Shown: positions 52,465 through 61,523, counted from the first letter of the stretch. The stretch is DNA of 64,000 bases from Streptomyces sp. NBC_01445 (GCF_035918235.1 NZ_CP109485.1:9951001-10015000); one strand, 5' to 3'. Translations and numbers: made by a program. The notes: generated by a model not told the origin, from the letters alone.

Positions 52465-53658
52465 ATGAGGGCCATGGCGAGTACGGCCTGGTCGTCTGCC
52501 TCGGAGGTGGCCGACCAGTTTCTGGTGTCGGTCTCCAGGAACGCCACGACCGCCTCCGGATCCGTCCTTTGTGTGCCGCGGAAGTGTTCGGTGAGCCTTT
52601 CCAGGACGGGGTAGAAGTCGCCGTCGGAATTGCGGGCCTCGCTGATGCCGTCCGTGTAGAGGACGAGGACTTCGCCGGGCGGCAGCCTGTGCAAGGTCGT
52701 CAGCCCTGGGACGGGAGAGAGCTCCTTGAGTCCGAGGGGGAGTGCGGGGGCTGTCGCCAGGATGCGGGCGCCGTGGGGGCCGACGGCGATCGGGGGTGGG
52801 TGGCCGCGGTCCATGATGCGTACGGTGTCCTGCTCGAGTTCCAGGACCAGTGCGGTCACGAACAGCTCGGGGTCTCCGACCGTTCTGCGTGTCACGTTGC
52901 GGTCGATGCTGAGCTCCAGCCGGTCCGCCAGGAGGGGGAGATCTTTCCATTCGTGCGCGGACACCCGGAACCCCCCCCAGGACCGCGGCAACCGCCTGCA
53001 CCGCGTCCAGTCCCTTGCCCCGCACGTCGCCGATGATCGCCCGTACTCCGAACGGCGTCTCACACACGTCGTAGAGATCACCACCGACGAGCGTGCCTCC
53101 CTCCCCGGCTGTGTAGAAGGCGGCGGCGCGCACATGCCCGATCCGGGGTGGTACGGGCCGCAGCAGGGTCCGCTGCAAGGCCTCCGCCACCGAATTCGCC
53201 CGGATCAGATGCCTCTGCGTGCGCTCCCGCTGCACGGAGAGCAGGATGCTGACCACGCCGATGAGGAATGTCGCCACATACAGCGCCACATGATGCTGCT
53301 CGTCGAAGTGGCCCGGACGTCGCCAGGCCATCAGCATCTGCAGTCCTAGACACACCACCACCGAAACGGCGGTGCCCCTGGGCCCGCGCGTCGCGGCGGC
53401 CAGCGCGGGAACGCCCGTGAGCAGGAAACTGACCGGCTCCCGCCCGCCCAGGGCGGCCTCCGAGATCAAGTCCAGGCCCACCGCCGCGAACGGCAGCCAC
53501 CACACCCACCCGCGGCTCCACACGGACAGCCGCCCACTCGGCGAAGAGGATTCCAAGGACACCTGCGCACTGTAGAACCACACCGCCCGCCCCACCGCCC
53601 CGGCACGCGTGGCTTTGTCGGCCAGCTGAGGCCTGTTGTCCGCGCCGGGAGCCGACAC
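52446..53658 (-). pseudogene. Membrane PP2C (SpoIIE-type) phosphatase, frameshift in a poly-C run
   Basis: The 5' part starts at GTG 53658 or, more likely, near 53559 (VSLESSSPSGRL). It has several membrane helices (WWLPFAAVGLDLISEAALGG, VALYVATFLIGVVSILLSV) and then LVGGDLYDV and IIGDVRGKGLDAV of the PP2C domain. At eight consecutive C bases (52971-52978) the frame shifts by one; the other frame continues FRVSAHEWKDLPLLADRLEL, MDRGHPPPIAV, VLVLYTDGISEARN and EADDQAVLAMALM. All metal aspartates exist across the two parts. The last residues and stop codon come from a TnpB right end. Confidence 0.8.
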
Positions 53659-53989
53659 TCATCGGCCGGAGCCCGTGGTGCCAGGCGGGCGGAGGAGCCG
53701 CTGGTAGACCCAGAGCTCCGCACCGCTGCCGCCGGAGTCGACCACCACCGACCCAGGCGGCAGGTCCACGCCTCCTCGATGGCGGCCGCGGCCTTGTTGA
53801 TGTCGCTCGCTGGTCGGCCGGGCACGTGCTGCGCGTGTCCGACCAGCCGTCGTCGTGCTCCAGCACATCGAGCACCGCGCCCGGCAGCGGCCCGTTGGGG
53901 GAGGCGATCTCACGGTCCCAGATGTCCTGCGCTCCCTTGCCTCGCTGGAGGAACTGCCCCCGCCTGCGCTGCTGTTCGTGGTCCGTCAT
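53659..53989 (-). pseudogene. Frameshifted small hypothetical gene
   Basis: MTDHEQQRRRGQFLQRGKGA and IWDREIASPNGPLPGAVLDV start from ATG 53989, then the sense passes to GRPASDINKAAAAIEEAW in a second frame and LPPGSVVVDSGGSGAELWVY in a third. The combined product of about 105 residues resembles no family I know. It was probably co-transcribed with the phosphatase gene. Confidence 0.5.
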
Positions 53990-54188
53990 TGCCCCGCTTC
54001 CTGTAGATCGGCCCTGAACCTTCCGTTGTACCGACCGCGCCGCGCAGATGGACGGCGGAGGGATTCTTGGGCTGAGGTAGCCGCTTCGATGCCGTGAGGG
54101 CAACGTGTTTGCCTGGTTGGCTGGATCAGGGGGCGCTGTGGGGGACGCCACTCACTCAAACCGGGCAAAATGTGCGACTCTCTAAATT

Positions 54189-55358
54189 GTGCAATCTTCA
54201 ACCATCGCTCCCCGGCAAGGCCGGGTGCCGTCATTGCCGGGCCCGCGGCTTCTGCTGTCGCGAATTGTCGGGGCGACCCGTCCGGGCTGGGGACGGCATG
54301 TCCTGGTGCACGGCACCAAGAATCTGATCGCGGCGCTGCTTGCCTGGGAGGCCGCCACTCTCTGGATCCCGGGAGAGTCGTCGTATGTGGCTGTGGCCAC
54401 CGCGCTGCTCATGGTCAATGCTGCGACGGTGTACCGCTCTGTGACGCAGGCTGTTCGGAGCGTTGCCATCCGGGCGATGGGAGTGCTGTTGGCTCTTGGC
54501 ACCGTGTGGTTGCTGGGGTCCACCGCCGGCAGCATCGCAGGCATCGTGGGGATCGCCCTGGTCGCGGCCGGGCGTCGAGCCTCCGACGACCGGCTCCAGG
54601 TTGCATCGACGGCGGTTCTCACGCTCACCACTGCGGCCGCTGTACCGGTCGGGAACGTCGTCTTCACGGCGGTCGCGGCACTGAGCGGCGCGGTGGTGGG
54701 TGTTGCGGTGAACGCGCTGGTCCTGCCGCCGATGCATCTGGAGGAATCCGATGACGCGGTGCGAGACCTTGCCCAAGTCATGGGGGCATTGCTGCGCGAC
54801 ATGGGCCACGGACTGCGAGAGCGGCAGCATGCCGCCCGCGCGCATGGCTGGGTGCAGGACGGCAGAGGCCTGGGGCGGCGCGTCGCGGATGCGCGCGAGC
54901 ATGTGCAGCAAGGACAGGAGAGCCTGCGCTGGAATACCTGCTGGGTGGTGCGTCCGCGGCACCGGCCTGTGACTTACGGTGACATGCTCAATACTTTGCA
55001 TGGCGTATCGCTCCAGGTGCGCGGAATCGCTCGAACGCTGGCCGACAACGTGTACGACGATCACGCCGACCACCACCTGGGACAGCAGTTCCTCGATCGG
55101 TACGCCGAGATGCTCGAGTTGGCGGGGCAGGCGGTCGAGGCGTTCGTCGAGGCCGAGGCCGAGAGCGCAGCCCGCCCGGCGGAAGCCCGCGAGGGACTGC
55201 GCGAAGCGATCGACGGTGCTCGGGCGTGGCACGAGACCATGACCGACCTCATCGGCCGGGGCGCGTTGGTCAAGCCGGGTGCCTGGCATGTCTACGGATC
55301 CCTCATGACCGACGTGGAGCGCCTCCTGACCGACCTGGACCACGCCGACAGGCTCTGA
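54189..55358 (+). CDS. FUSC-family membrane protein
   Basis: 389 residues from a GTG. The N-terminal half has about five to six hydrophobic helices (LIAALLAWEAATLWI, VAVATALLMVNAATVYRSV, GVLLALGTVWLLGSTAGSIA, VVGVAVNALVLPP), the second half is soluble and helical, rich in Glu/Arg/Ala (DDAVRDLAQVMGALLRDMGH, LDRYAEMLELAGQAVEAFVE). This is the layout of aromatic-acid exporter/FUSC proteins, which export hydroxylated aromatic acids or act in envelope stress. No regulator is adjacent. Confidence 0.82.
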   Translation: MQSSTIAPRQGRVPSLPGPRLLLSRIVGATRPGWGRHVLVHGTKNLIAALLAWEAATLWIPGESSYVAVATALLMVNAATVYRSVTQAVRSVAIRAMGVLLALGTVWLLGSTAGSIAGIVGIALVAAGRRASDDRLQVASTAVLTLTTAAAVPVGNVVFTAVAALSGAVVGVAVNALVLPPMHLEESDDAVRDLAQVMGALLRDMGHGLRERQHAARAHGWVQDGRGLGRRVADAREHVQQGQESLRWNTCWVVRPRHRPVTYGDMLNTLHGVSLQVRGIARTLADNVYDDHADHHLGQQFLDRYAEMLELAGQAVEAFVEAEAESAARPAEAREGLREAIDGARAWHETMTDLIGRGALVKPGAWHVYGSLMTDVERLLTDLDHADRL

Positions 55359-55642
55359 CTCCGAGGGCGCAGCGCGAAGGTCTGGCCTCAGGGGTGATCG
55401 CACACCCACGGGCCGAGGCACGCGGCGCAGAAGTTCGATAACCCCGCCACCATTGCCGCCGTCCTCAGAACCCCGCCGGGCGCATTTCGTCTATCGCCGC
55501 CGACCGGGCGAACCACGACGGTCGAGGTCCTGCTTGCGGATGCCTCGAAGGGCGCGCGACGTGAGGGCGGCGGAACAGAGCACGGTCGCGCACGGCGTCC
55601 TGCGGATCGCGACCACGGCGAAGGGCCGCGCAGGGCCCGGCC

Positions 55643-55873
55643 AAACCCGACGAGGCGGCGAGCGTCTGCCTCACCGTCCTCGACGGCGAGGTCTCGGTCG
55701 CCCGCCACGACGTCTACCAGGACCGCCGCACCTACGTGTGGGACAACCGATCCGACACCGCCATCCTGCGCAACGACCATGACCGCTACGTCGACGACGC
55801 TTCCTGGGGCCGCCACGAGCACCAGGCTCGCGGCTGGAGAATCCTGAGCCGCACCCGCGGCGCGTGCCCCTGA
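55643..55873 (+). pseudogene. Peptidase-inhibitor I36-like C-terminal stub
   Basis: Open frame without start: PDEAASVCLTVLDGEVSVAR, YVWDNRSDTAILRNDHDRYV and DDASWGRHEHQ. The asparagine/aspartate-rich beta motifs recall secreted I36-type inhibitors. The signal peptide and N-terminus are lost. Confidence 0.4.
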
Positions 55874-55937
55874 CTGCGGCCCCGTCGACCGTGAGCCCTG
55901 GTGGGGGTACGCGGGGTGGTGGGGTGCGCAGGAACAT

Positions 55938-56422
55938 GTGGACGGGTTCAACGGACCGATGGGCCCGTACCCGAAGCGTCAGCTGCCAGGCGTATTCACC
56001 GACGAACCTTGCGGGGGTGCTGACAAGCCGCCGGCGGATCCACCGGCGGATCCACCTGGGGAGCAGCACGCGCCCAAGACGAAGAAGGGGGCGATCAAGC
56101 GCTACGAGCAATTCCTCCACGCCGTGGGCCGGGAGGACATCGACACGGTCTGCGAAGTGGCCGGGCCCGCGGCCAAGCAGGCCGAGGACCAAGGGTTCGG
56201 TCCGTGCAAGGGGACGTTCGTCATCACGTCCAGATGATCTCTCCGGCGCAGAAGAAGGCTCTACAGACCGCGACCGTCGACCCACAGCGCGTCGTCGAGC
56301 TGACGCCCGACAGGTTCGAGATGCCGACCGAGTCGATCAGGTCCTCGGTGACGTTCTCCGAGAGCGACCTCGGCGACTCCACCATGGAATACATGAAGGA
56401 CGAGTGGTACATCGTCGACTGA
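55938..56422 (+). pseudogene. Lipoprotein/secreted hypothetical, one frameshift
   Basis: MDGFNGPMGPYPKRQLPGVF, a proline-rich linker, then TKKGAIKRYEQFLHAVGRED and GPCKGTFVITS end in one frame near 56235. The continuation ISPAQKKALQTATVDPQRVV and SDLGDSTMEYMKDEWYIVD is in another frame. The pieces make a coherent DUF4878-like domain of about 160 residues; a signal sequence is not visible. Confidence 0.5.
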
Positions 56423-56436
56423 CGGGCTTTATCCAG

Positions 56437-56631
56437 CGTACAGTTGAGCGCGGATCGAGCTTTTGAGGTGTCGTCCATGGCCCGCCGGAGTCGTCGGCGT
56501 AGTCGCGCACTCGGGTGGCGGCGAGCTCGTGCTCGCGACCGGCGAGCGCGAAGTGCATGAGCGCCAGGGGCGTGGGCCTCGGCGACGACTTTCTGATGAT
56601 GATCTCTGAGAGCGGTTCTCTCCCGGCTCAT
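56437..56631 (-). pseudogene. Short gene stub, frameshifted
   Basis: MSRERTALRDHHQKVVAEAH from ATG 56631, then in a second frame LMHFALAGREHELAATRVRD and YADDSGGPWTTPQKL. The family is unknown. The 3' end is missing. Confidence 0.4.
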
Positions 56632-56735
56632 GTCGCCTGTGGACACCGTGAGGCACGAACCTCGACACGGCATCAGACATGGCCCCATCCCTGCATCCTT
56701 GATCACCTGTGGCTGCTGCCCGTTAGTCTTCCGGG

Positions 56736-56882
56736 GTGCACTCGTACGAGGAACTCACGTTGGCGGAGCAGCAGTTGTGGGACGCCTATCCCGCTGGCCA
56801 TTTGGTGGACTTCCGTACCGGTGGTCCGGAGGACGACCCTGAGAACGAGGGCGGCCCAAACCCTCCACCTTCTTCAGCCTGA
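56736..56882 (+). pseudogene. N-terminal stub of a pentapeptide-type membrane-associated protein
   Basis: GTG 56736 begins MHSYEELTLAEQQLWDAYPA, GHLVDFRTGGPEDDPEN, then breaks into a proline-rich tail and TGA 56880-56882. The opening matches Streptomyces proteins labelled membrane-associated oxidoreductase, normally over 400 residues. Confidence 0.5.
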
Positions 56883-57090
56883 TGGATGACGAACTGCGAC
56901 GCCTGGGCGTGCCCCTCGATCTGCTGCCGTACGGCTATCTGTTCGCCGGGCCGCCCGATGAGATTCCCGTCCGCATCCCGTATCCCGTGGACGGCCCTCA
57001 CATCGGCATGCTCCCGCTGGCTAAGGCCAAGCCCGCCGCCGACGCCTACCGTGCGGTCCTGGAACAGGTGGAAGTTTCACCGGATTCGTC
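56882..57090 (+). pseudogene. C-terminal stub joined in frame to the second TnpB element
   Basis: MDDELRRLGVPLDLLPYGYL, FAGPPDEIPVRIPYPVDGPH and LAKAKPAADAYRAVLEQV look like the end of a soluble protein (perhaps DUF7691-like). After about 57090 the frame stays open through the TnpB left end and into tnpB without a stop codon, giving a 526-codon chimeric frame that is probably accidental. Confidence 0.4.
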
Positions 57091-57152
57091 CGAGAGTGCG
57101 CTGGCCTTTGGGCCGGGGAGGTATCGGATTCCTGGGGAGCAGGGCAGAGAAG

Positions 57153-57179
57153 GCCGGATCGTCGTCGGGGCGATCCGGC
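57153..57179 (+). repeat. Hairpin in the left region of the second TnpB element
   Basis: GCCGGATCG (57153-57161) pairs perfectly with CGATCCGGC (57171-57179). It may be the subterminal hairpin of the element's left end, but the exact boundary is not fixed. Confidence 0.4.
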
Positions 57180-57259
57180 GTCCATCCCGCGTGATGATGA
57201 GGAACCCTAGCGAGATCGGTTGTGCTCAACTGTCAGTCCTCCCAGATAGGTTGTGCTTC

Positions 57260-58462
57260 GTGACGACCGGAGCGTTGGCGGCAGGTGGCGGGCATGCCCG
57301 CTACACTTTCCGGCTGCGTCTGTCGTCCACGGCCATCCGCGCGCTGGAAGCGGAATGGGCGCGCTGCCGCTGGGTGTGGAACGAGTCGGTGGCCAAGTCG
57401 AAGGCCGTGCATCTGCACAACAAGGCCACCGGCGAGAAGACAACGTGTGGCCCGGCGCAGCTCGACAAGATGCTGACCGCGGTCCGTACCGCGAATGCGT
57501 GGCTGCGTGAGGGCTCCAGCGTGGTGCAGCAGCAGTTGATACGGGACTTCGCGAAGTCCCGGGCGAAGGCGCTGAAAGACATCAAGGCCCGGTTGCCGAT
57601 GCGGCAGCGGGCCGGTATGCCGAAGTACAAGAAGAAGCATCAGGTCGACCCGAGCCTGAACTACACCCAGCGCGGTTTCCGGGTGAAAGACGGCCGTCTG
57701 CATCTGGCCGGCGGCATCGCGGCGACGGTCGTGTGGTCGCGTGAGCTGCCCGAGCCGCTGTCCAGCGTGCGCGTCTACCGCGACAGTCTCGGCCACTGGT
57801 ACGCCTCGTTCGTTGTCGCCACCAGCATCCAGGCGCTTGTCGAAACCGGCTGCGTGATCGGCATCGACTGGGGTGTGAAGGAGACCGCGACCACCACATC
57901 CGACGACTACGACCTTCCCCATCCCGAGCATGGCCACAAGGCCGCGCAGCGCCTCGCCCGCTACCAGCGGATGATGGCCCGCAGGAAGCCGAAGAAGGGC
58001 CGGCCCGGTTCGAACGGCTACAGGGGCGCCAAGAAGCAGGCGGCGAAGCTCCACAAGAAGGTGGCCCGGCAGCGCCAGGACACCGCCCGCAAGTGGGCCA
58101 AGCGTGTAGTCCGCGACCACGATGCCTTGGCGGTAGAGGACTTCCGCCCGAAGTTCCTGGCGAAGTCGACGATGGCCCGCAAGGCCGCCGACGCAGCGAT
58201 CAGCGCGACCAAGAGCGCCCTGGTCGAGATGGCCCGCAAACACGGCCGCGCCGTGCACCTCGTCAACCCCGCGTACACCACCATGGACTGCGGGCACTGC
58301 GATGCGAGAGCCAAGCATCGCCTACCTCTCTCCGAGAGAACGTATACGTGCACCGCGTGCGGAACCGTGTCCCCCAGGGACAAGAACTCTGCCCGCGTGA
58401 TGCTCGTCCGGGCTGGTCTCAACCCGGCTAGTGCTGATCTTGTAAGCCCTGCCACCTGCTAG
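57260..58462 (+). CDS. tnpB: TnpB RNA-guided nuclease-type protein (second element)
   Basis: 400 residues from GTG 57260; TTG 57251 and the longer frame from 56882 are alternatives. ARYTFRLRLSSTAIRALEAE opens the recognition lobe. RuvC residues are intact: Asp in CVIGIDWGVKETA, Glu in DALAVEDFRPKF, Asp in VSPRDKNSARVM; zinc-finger cysteines are in DCGHCDARAKH and YTCTACG. It differs strongly from the TnpB at 31.6 kb, so it belongs to a separate lineage, closer to ISDra2-type ends. An intact right end follows 20 bp after the stop codon. Confidence 0.88.
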   Translation: MTTGALAAGGGHARYTFRLRLSSTAIRALEAEWARCRWVWNESVAKSKAVHLHNKATGEKTTCGPAQLDKMLTAVRTANAWLREGSSVVQQQLIRDFAKSRAKALKDIKARLPMRQRAGMPKYKKKHQVDPSLNYTQRGFRVKDGRLHLAGGIAATVVWSRELPEPLSSVRVYRDSLGHWYASFVVATSIQALVETGCVIGIDWGVKETATTTSDDYDLPHPEHGHKAAQRLARYQRMMARRKPKKGRPGSNGYRGAKKQAAKLHKKVARQRQDTARKWAKRVVRDHDALAVEDFRPKFLAKSTMARKAADAAISATKSALVEMARKHGRAVHLVNPAYTTMDCGHCDARAKHRLPLSERTYTCTACGTVSPRDKNSARVMLVRAGLNPASADLVSPATC

Positions 58463-58482
58463 GTGCCAGGCAAAGTGAGCTA

Positions 58483-58517
58483 GGAATCCCCCTGCTTCAG
58501 CGGGCGGAGGACGTCAA
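58483..58517 (+). ncRNA. ISDra2-like right end / TnpB guide scaffold
   Basis: GGAATCCCCCTGCTTCAGCG followed by GGCGGAGGACGTCAA is the hairpin-plus-GTCAA right end known from ISDra2-type elements, whose guide RNA scaffold ends here. The guide would begin AACAAGTCGGGTGCACTC at 58518, within the MFS gene's 3' end. Confidence 0.7.
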
Positions 58518-59809
58518 AACAAGTCGGGTGCACTCTCCTGGGCGGGATCCTGGGATGCCGGGTGATCCGGGCCGCCGGCCGGGGCAGCGGCACGCAGCGC
58601 CGCTTCGACCCGGCGGTTGCTGGTCATGGATGCCGTGACGGCCGTCATCGCCAGGAGGAGGCCGGCGGCGGCGTAGAGCGGGGTGCGGATGTCGTACGTG
58701 GTGGCCAGCCAGCCACCGAGGAACGCCCCGACGGGGGCGGCGCACATGGCCAGCATGCGAGAGGTGGAGGCGACCCGGCCCATCAGGTGGGCCGGGACGA
58801 TCGCCTGCCGGAGGGAGGGCGCGAGCACCATCGTGGCGCCCATGCCGGCCCCGCAGACGGCGAGCGCCAGCCCGGCCACGTACGGGTTCGGGGCAGCGGC
58901 CAGGCCCAGGATGGCAAGCCCTTCGACGGCGGCCGTGCAGCTCAGTGCGGTGCCGGTGCCGAGTCGTCGGCCAAGGTAGGAGGCGATGCCTGCCCCGAGC
59001 AGACCGCCGGTGGCCTCCGCTGTGAGGAGCAGGCCGAAGCCGTAGGTGTCGATGCCGAGGCGGTCGTGCGCGAAGAGGGCGAGGACGGTCTCCACAGCGA
59101 GGAAGGCGACGTTCCCGACCGCTGGGCGGAGGGCGAGCCCCAGCAGCACCCGGTCCCGGAAGACGTATGAGGCTCCGGCCCGCGCCTGCCGAAGCAGCGA
59201 CTCGCGGACCTCCGGCACGGGCCGGGGCATGGCGGGCAGTGTACGGACGAGCAGGGCGGAGAGCAGGAACGACACCGCGTCGGTGAGCAGCGGAACCGCC
59301 CGCCCGAGCGTGAGCAGCGCACTGCCTGCAGGCGGCCCCGCGAAGCCGGACATGGCGGTCTGGGCGCCGCGCAGGCGGGAGTTGGCGCTCTCCAGGAGTG
59401 CGGGGTCGCGGCGGAGCAGATCCGGCAGATAGGCCGTGGCGGCCGTGTCGAAGAAGAGTCCGCCGAGGCCGAGCAGGAAGGCGACGGCCGCGAGCAACGG
59501 AATGCTCAACGCGTCGAGTGCGGCCGCTGCCGCGGGTATCGCGAGCAGCACCGCACGTGCCGTGTCCGCGACCCACATCGTGCGCCGGCGGTCCCAGCGG
59601 TCCACCAGCGCACCGCCGAGCACCCCGAAGAGCAGCCACGGTAGCGTCCCGGCGGCCGTGACGACGGCGAGCGCCATCGGATCCCGCGTCAATGTCAACG
59701 CGAGCAGCGGCAGCGCGGCATGCGTTACCCCGTCACCGAGCGAGGAGATCGTCTGCGCGGTCCACAGCCGTCCGAACCCGGTCGGCAACTTCGGAATGCC
59801 TGAGGTCAC
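58514..59809 (-). CDS. MFS transporter, stop codon supplied by a TnpB element
   Basis: 431 residues from a GTG; 12 hydrophobic segments. TISSLGDGVTHAALPLLALT, LVDRWDRRRTMWVADTARA (motif A region) and LPDLLRRDPALLESANSRL are typical of the enterobactin/macrolide-exporter group (MefA/EntS-like). The final residues ESAPDLF and TGA (58514-58516) abut or lie in the TnpB right end, so the native C-terminus has probably been shortened by a few residues. It overlaps the arsR gene by four bases and is likely co-regulated with it. Confidence 0.88.
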   Translation of the reverse strand: MTSGIPKLPTGFGRLWTAQTISSLGDGVTHAALPLLALTLTRDPMALAVVTAAGTLPWLLFGVLGGALVDRWDRRRTMWVADTARAVLLAIPAAAAALDALSIPLLAAVAFLLGLGGLFFDTAATAYLPDLLRRDPALLESANSRLRGAQTAMSGFAGPPAGSALLTLGRAVPLLTDAVSFLLSALLVRTLPAMPRPVPEVRESLLRQARAGASYVFRDRVLLGLALRPAVGNVAFLAVETVLALFAHDRLGIDTYGFGLLLTAEATGGLLGAGIASYLGRRLGTGTALSCTAAVEGLAILGLAAAPNPYVAGLALAVCGAGMGATMVLAPSLRQAIVPAHLMGRVASTSRMLAMCAAPVGAFLGGWLATTYDIRTPLYAAAGLLLAMTAVTASMTSNRRVEAALRAAAPAGGPDHPASQDPAQESAPDLF

Positions 59810-60345
59810 TTGGCGCCCCCCTCGGCCTGCTCGCGCGATGCCGGGTGGAACAGTGCGAAGACGAGTGACGCGTCCGGCAGCGACGGATCGGACAGCTCCC
59901 GGTACTCGTCCGCCAGTGCCTGCAGCCGAGCCCCCAGCTCCGCGAACTGCTCCTCGGTGAGTCGCAGATGCGCCATCCGTACGTGCCGCTCGCCGTCCGC
60001 CGGCGCCGCCTCCAGGTCCGCCACCGCATGCCGCATCAGCACATCCGGCCCTCCCTCGCCCGGGTCCGGCAACGCGATCGCCCGGGCGGCCATGGCGTAG
60101 TACCGCTCGGTGACGCCCCGGACTTTCCGCGTCCGCACCACCTTCACCAGGCCGGCCCGCTCCAGCAGCCGCACGTGATAGCTGGAACTCCCCTTCGCAA
60201 GGCCCACCCGCTCGGCGATCTGCGTAATCGTCGCCGGCTCGAAGCGGAGCACGGCCATGATCCGGTGGCGCGTGAGATTGGAGACGGCGCGCAGCTGCTC
60301 GTCAGTGGTGACGTGAAACGTGTCGGGAAGATCATCGGTAGGCAT
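59806..60345 (-). CDS. ArsR-type winged-helix regulator
   Basis: 179 residues from ATG 60345 (frame open to 60393). The winged helix-turn-helix at residues 15-85 (LRAVSNLTRHRIMAVLRFEP, ITQIAERVGLAKGSSSYHVR, LLERAGLVKVV) is followed by a helical C-terminal domain with EEQFAELGARLQALADEYRE. No metal-binding cysteines, so not an arsenic sensor; similar proteins control MFS exporters. Overlaps the MFS gene (GTGA), and a perfect palindrome lies seven bases upstream of its start codon. Confidence 0.85.
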   Translation of the reverse strand: MPTDDLPDTFHVTTDEQLRAVSNLTRHRIMAVLRFEPATITQIAERVGLAKGSSSYHVRLLERAGLVKVVRTRKVRGVTERYYAMAARAIALPDPGEGGPDVLMRHAVADLEAAPADGERHVRMAHLRLTEEQFAELGARLQALADEYRELSDPSLPDASLVFALFHPASREQAEGGAK

Positions 60346-60351
60346 GCGAGT

Positions 60352-60375
60352 AATGGTCAACGATTCTTGACCATT
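60352..60375. promoter_or_regulatory. Operator of the ArsR/MFS pair
   Basis: AATGGTCAA and TTGACCATT (60352-60360 and 60367-60375) are perfect nine-base arms around CGATTC. Autoregulation by the ArsR-type protein is likely. Confidence 0.75.
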
Positions 60376-60601
60376 GCGCAAGGGGATTCGCACGAGCCTC
60401 CAGAATCTGCTGTCCGGCGCGCGAGGCCTTCTGTCAACCCCCCACCCCGCTGCCGATCCGGGGAGCTGTCAAAGAACCTTCGCTTTCTGAAGATCTCTCC
60501 CGATGAGTCCGCCCAGCCCCCTCGGAGCCTTCAAAAGGCCCTTCAAAAACCTCAGGCGTTCAAGAACCCCGGACCACCGTTTTCAGACATGATCCGGGGC
60601 C

Positions 60602-60901
60602 ATGACGACCACTCAGGAGCCAGCGCACGACGCGGACGCGCTCGTCGCAGAGCCGCTCGTGCGCACCGACATCGGATTCGGGTACGTCCGGGTGTCGACC
60701 GGCGGGCAGGAACTGGAGCGGCAGCTCGACGCGCTCACCGCCGCCGGGTGCCAGAAGATCTTCGCGGACAAGAAGTCCGGGAAGGACGCGCTCCGTCCCG
60801 ACCTGCCCACCTGCCGGTCAGTGCTGACGCGGATATACCCCACGATCCTCATGCGCGCATGGTGCCGCAGGGGACTGACATCCCCAGCGGCATATCTGTG
60901 A
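60602..60901 (+). pseudogene. Serine recombinase (resolvase) N-terminal fragment
   Basis: [20 protein letters not shown] and [20 protein letters not shown] are the N-terminal resolvase domain with the catalytic Ser in VRVSTGG. After about 60815 the sequence no longer matches and the frame ends in unrelated residues. The rest of the catalytic domain and the DNA-binding domain are missing. Confidence 0.75.
60810..60852 (-). pseudogene. Second serine recombinase, start only
   Basis: On the minus strand ATG 60850-60852 opens [16 protein letters not shown], the start of another resolvase with catalytic Ser in IRVSTDRQ. After about 15 codons it runs into the first recombinase fragment in antisense. 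Confidence 0.6.
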
Positions 60902-61072
60902 CACCGAACCGTGCCGCCGGAGCCTCTGTCTGTGCCGTCGACGGCGAGGGGAGCGCCCGTGGCGACGTGGCCAACGCCCAGGGCCGGAGTGCCCTGCCCA
61001 CTGGCGGACACTGGTGGGCAGGTGCGCCTGGCCGCAGCCCAAGGACGCTCTGTCTGGTTCCCGTCGACGCCG

Positions 61073-61250
61073 TCACGGAGGTTCCTCCTCCCGCGCGGCA
61101 CGACGGTGTGCCCGGTACGCCTTCTGTCGGCAGGCGCCTTGAGCAGTACAGGTGCCGGCGTCCCCGCTGGCTCGGCGGCGCGTAGTGGCGGCCGCACTGG
61201 TGGCACTCCGAGTGATGGGCCAAGTGCGCGTCGGATGAAGGCTGGCTGAT
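61073..61250 (-). pseudogene. Zinc-ribbon protein fragment
   Basis: DAHLAHHSECHQCGRHYAPP, SQRGRRHLYCSRR in one frame and CRQKAYRAHRRAAREEE in another make a CxxC...YCSxxCRQxAYR motif common in small Streptomyces DNA-associated proteins. One frameshift; the remainder is unrecognised. Confidence 0.4.
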
Positions 61251-61523
61251 CGAATTCCTCCGCACGATGAACGACCGGCGAATTCTCGCCACATGGCTGA
61301 TACTCCACGGAAGAACGTTTCCTCGCCACGAATAGTCGAATTGAGTTCTACGGTCGCCTGGGCCCGGAGGCACGGATGGATACGAGGATCCGGCGATCAC
61401 CGTGAGTTGTGGATCGACGGCTGCCACGCAGGCACCGGGCTGGTCCTCGACGATTCTCGGACGCTCTGCCGGCAGCAACGTGGCCGCCGCCCAGCAGAGT
61501 GCAGGAAACCGTGCAGGACCGTG
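61251..61523. other. No gene recognised
   Basis: 273 bp of spacer before the HAD gene stop codon; shadow frames only. Confidence 0.4.

Noticed and set aside
57233..58318. 361-codon minus-strand frame opposite tnpB
   Set aside because: Shadow of tnpB; no domain and no ribosome site.
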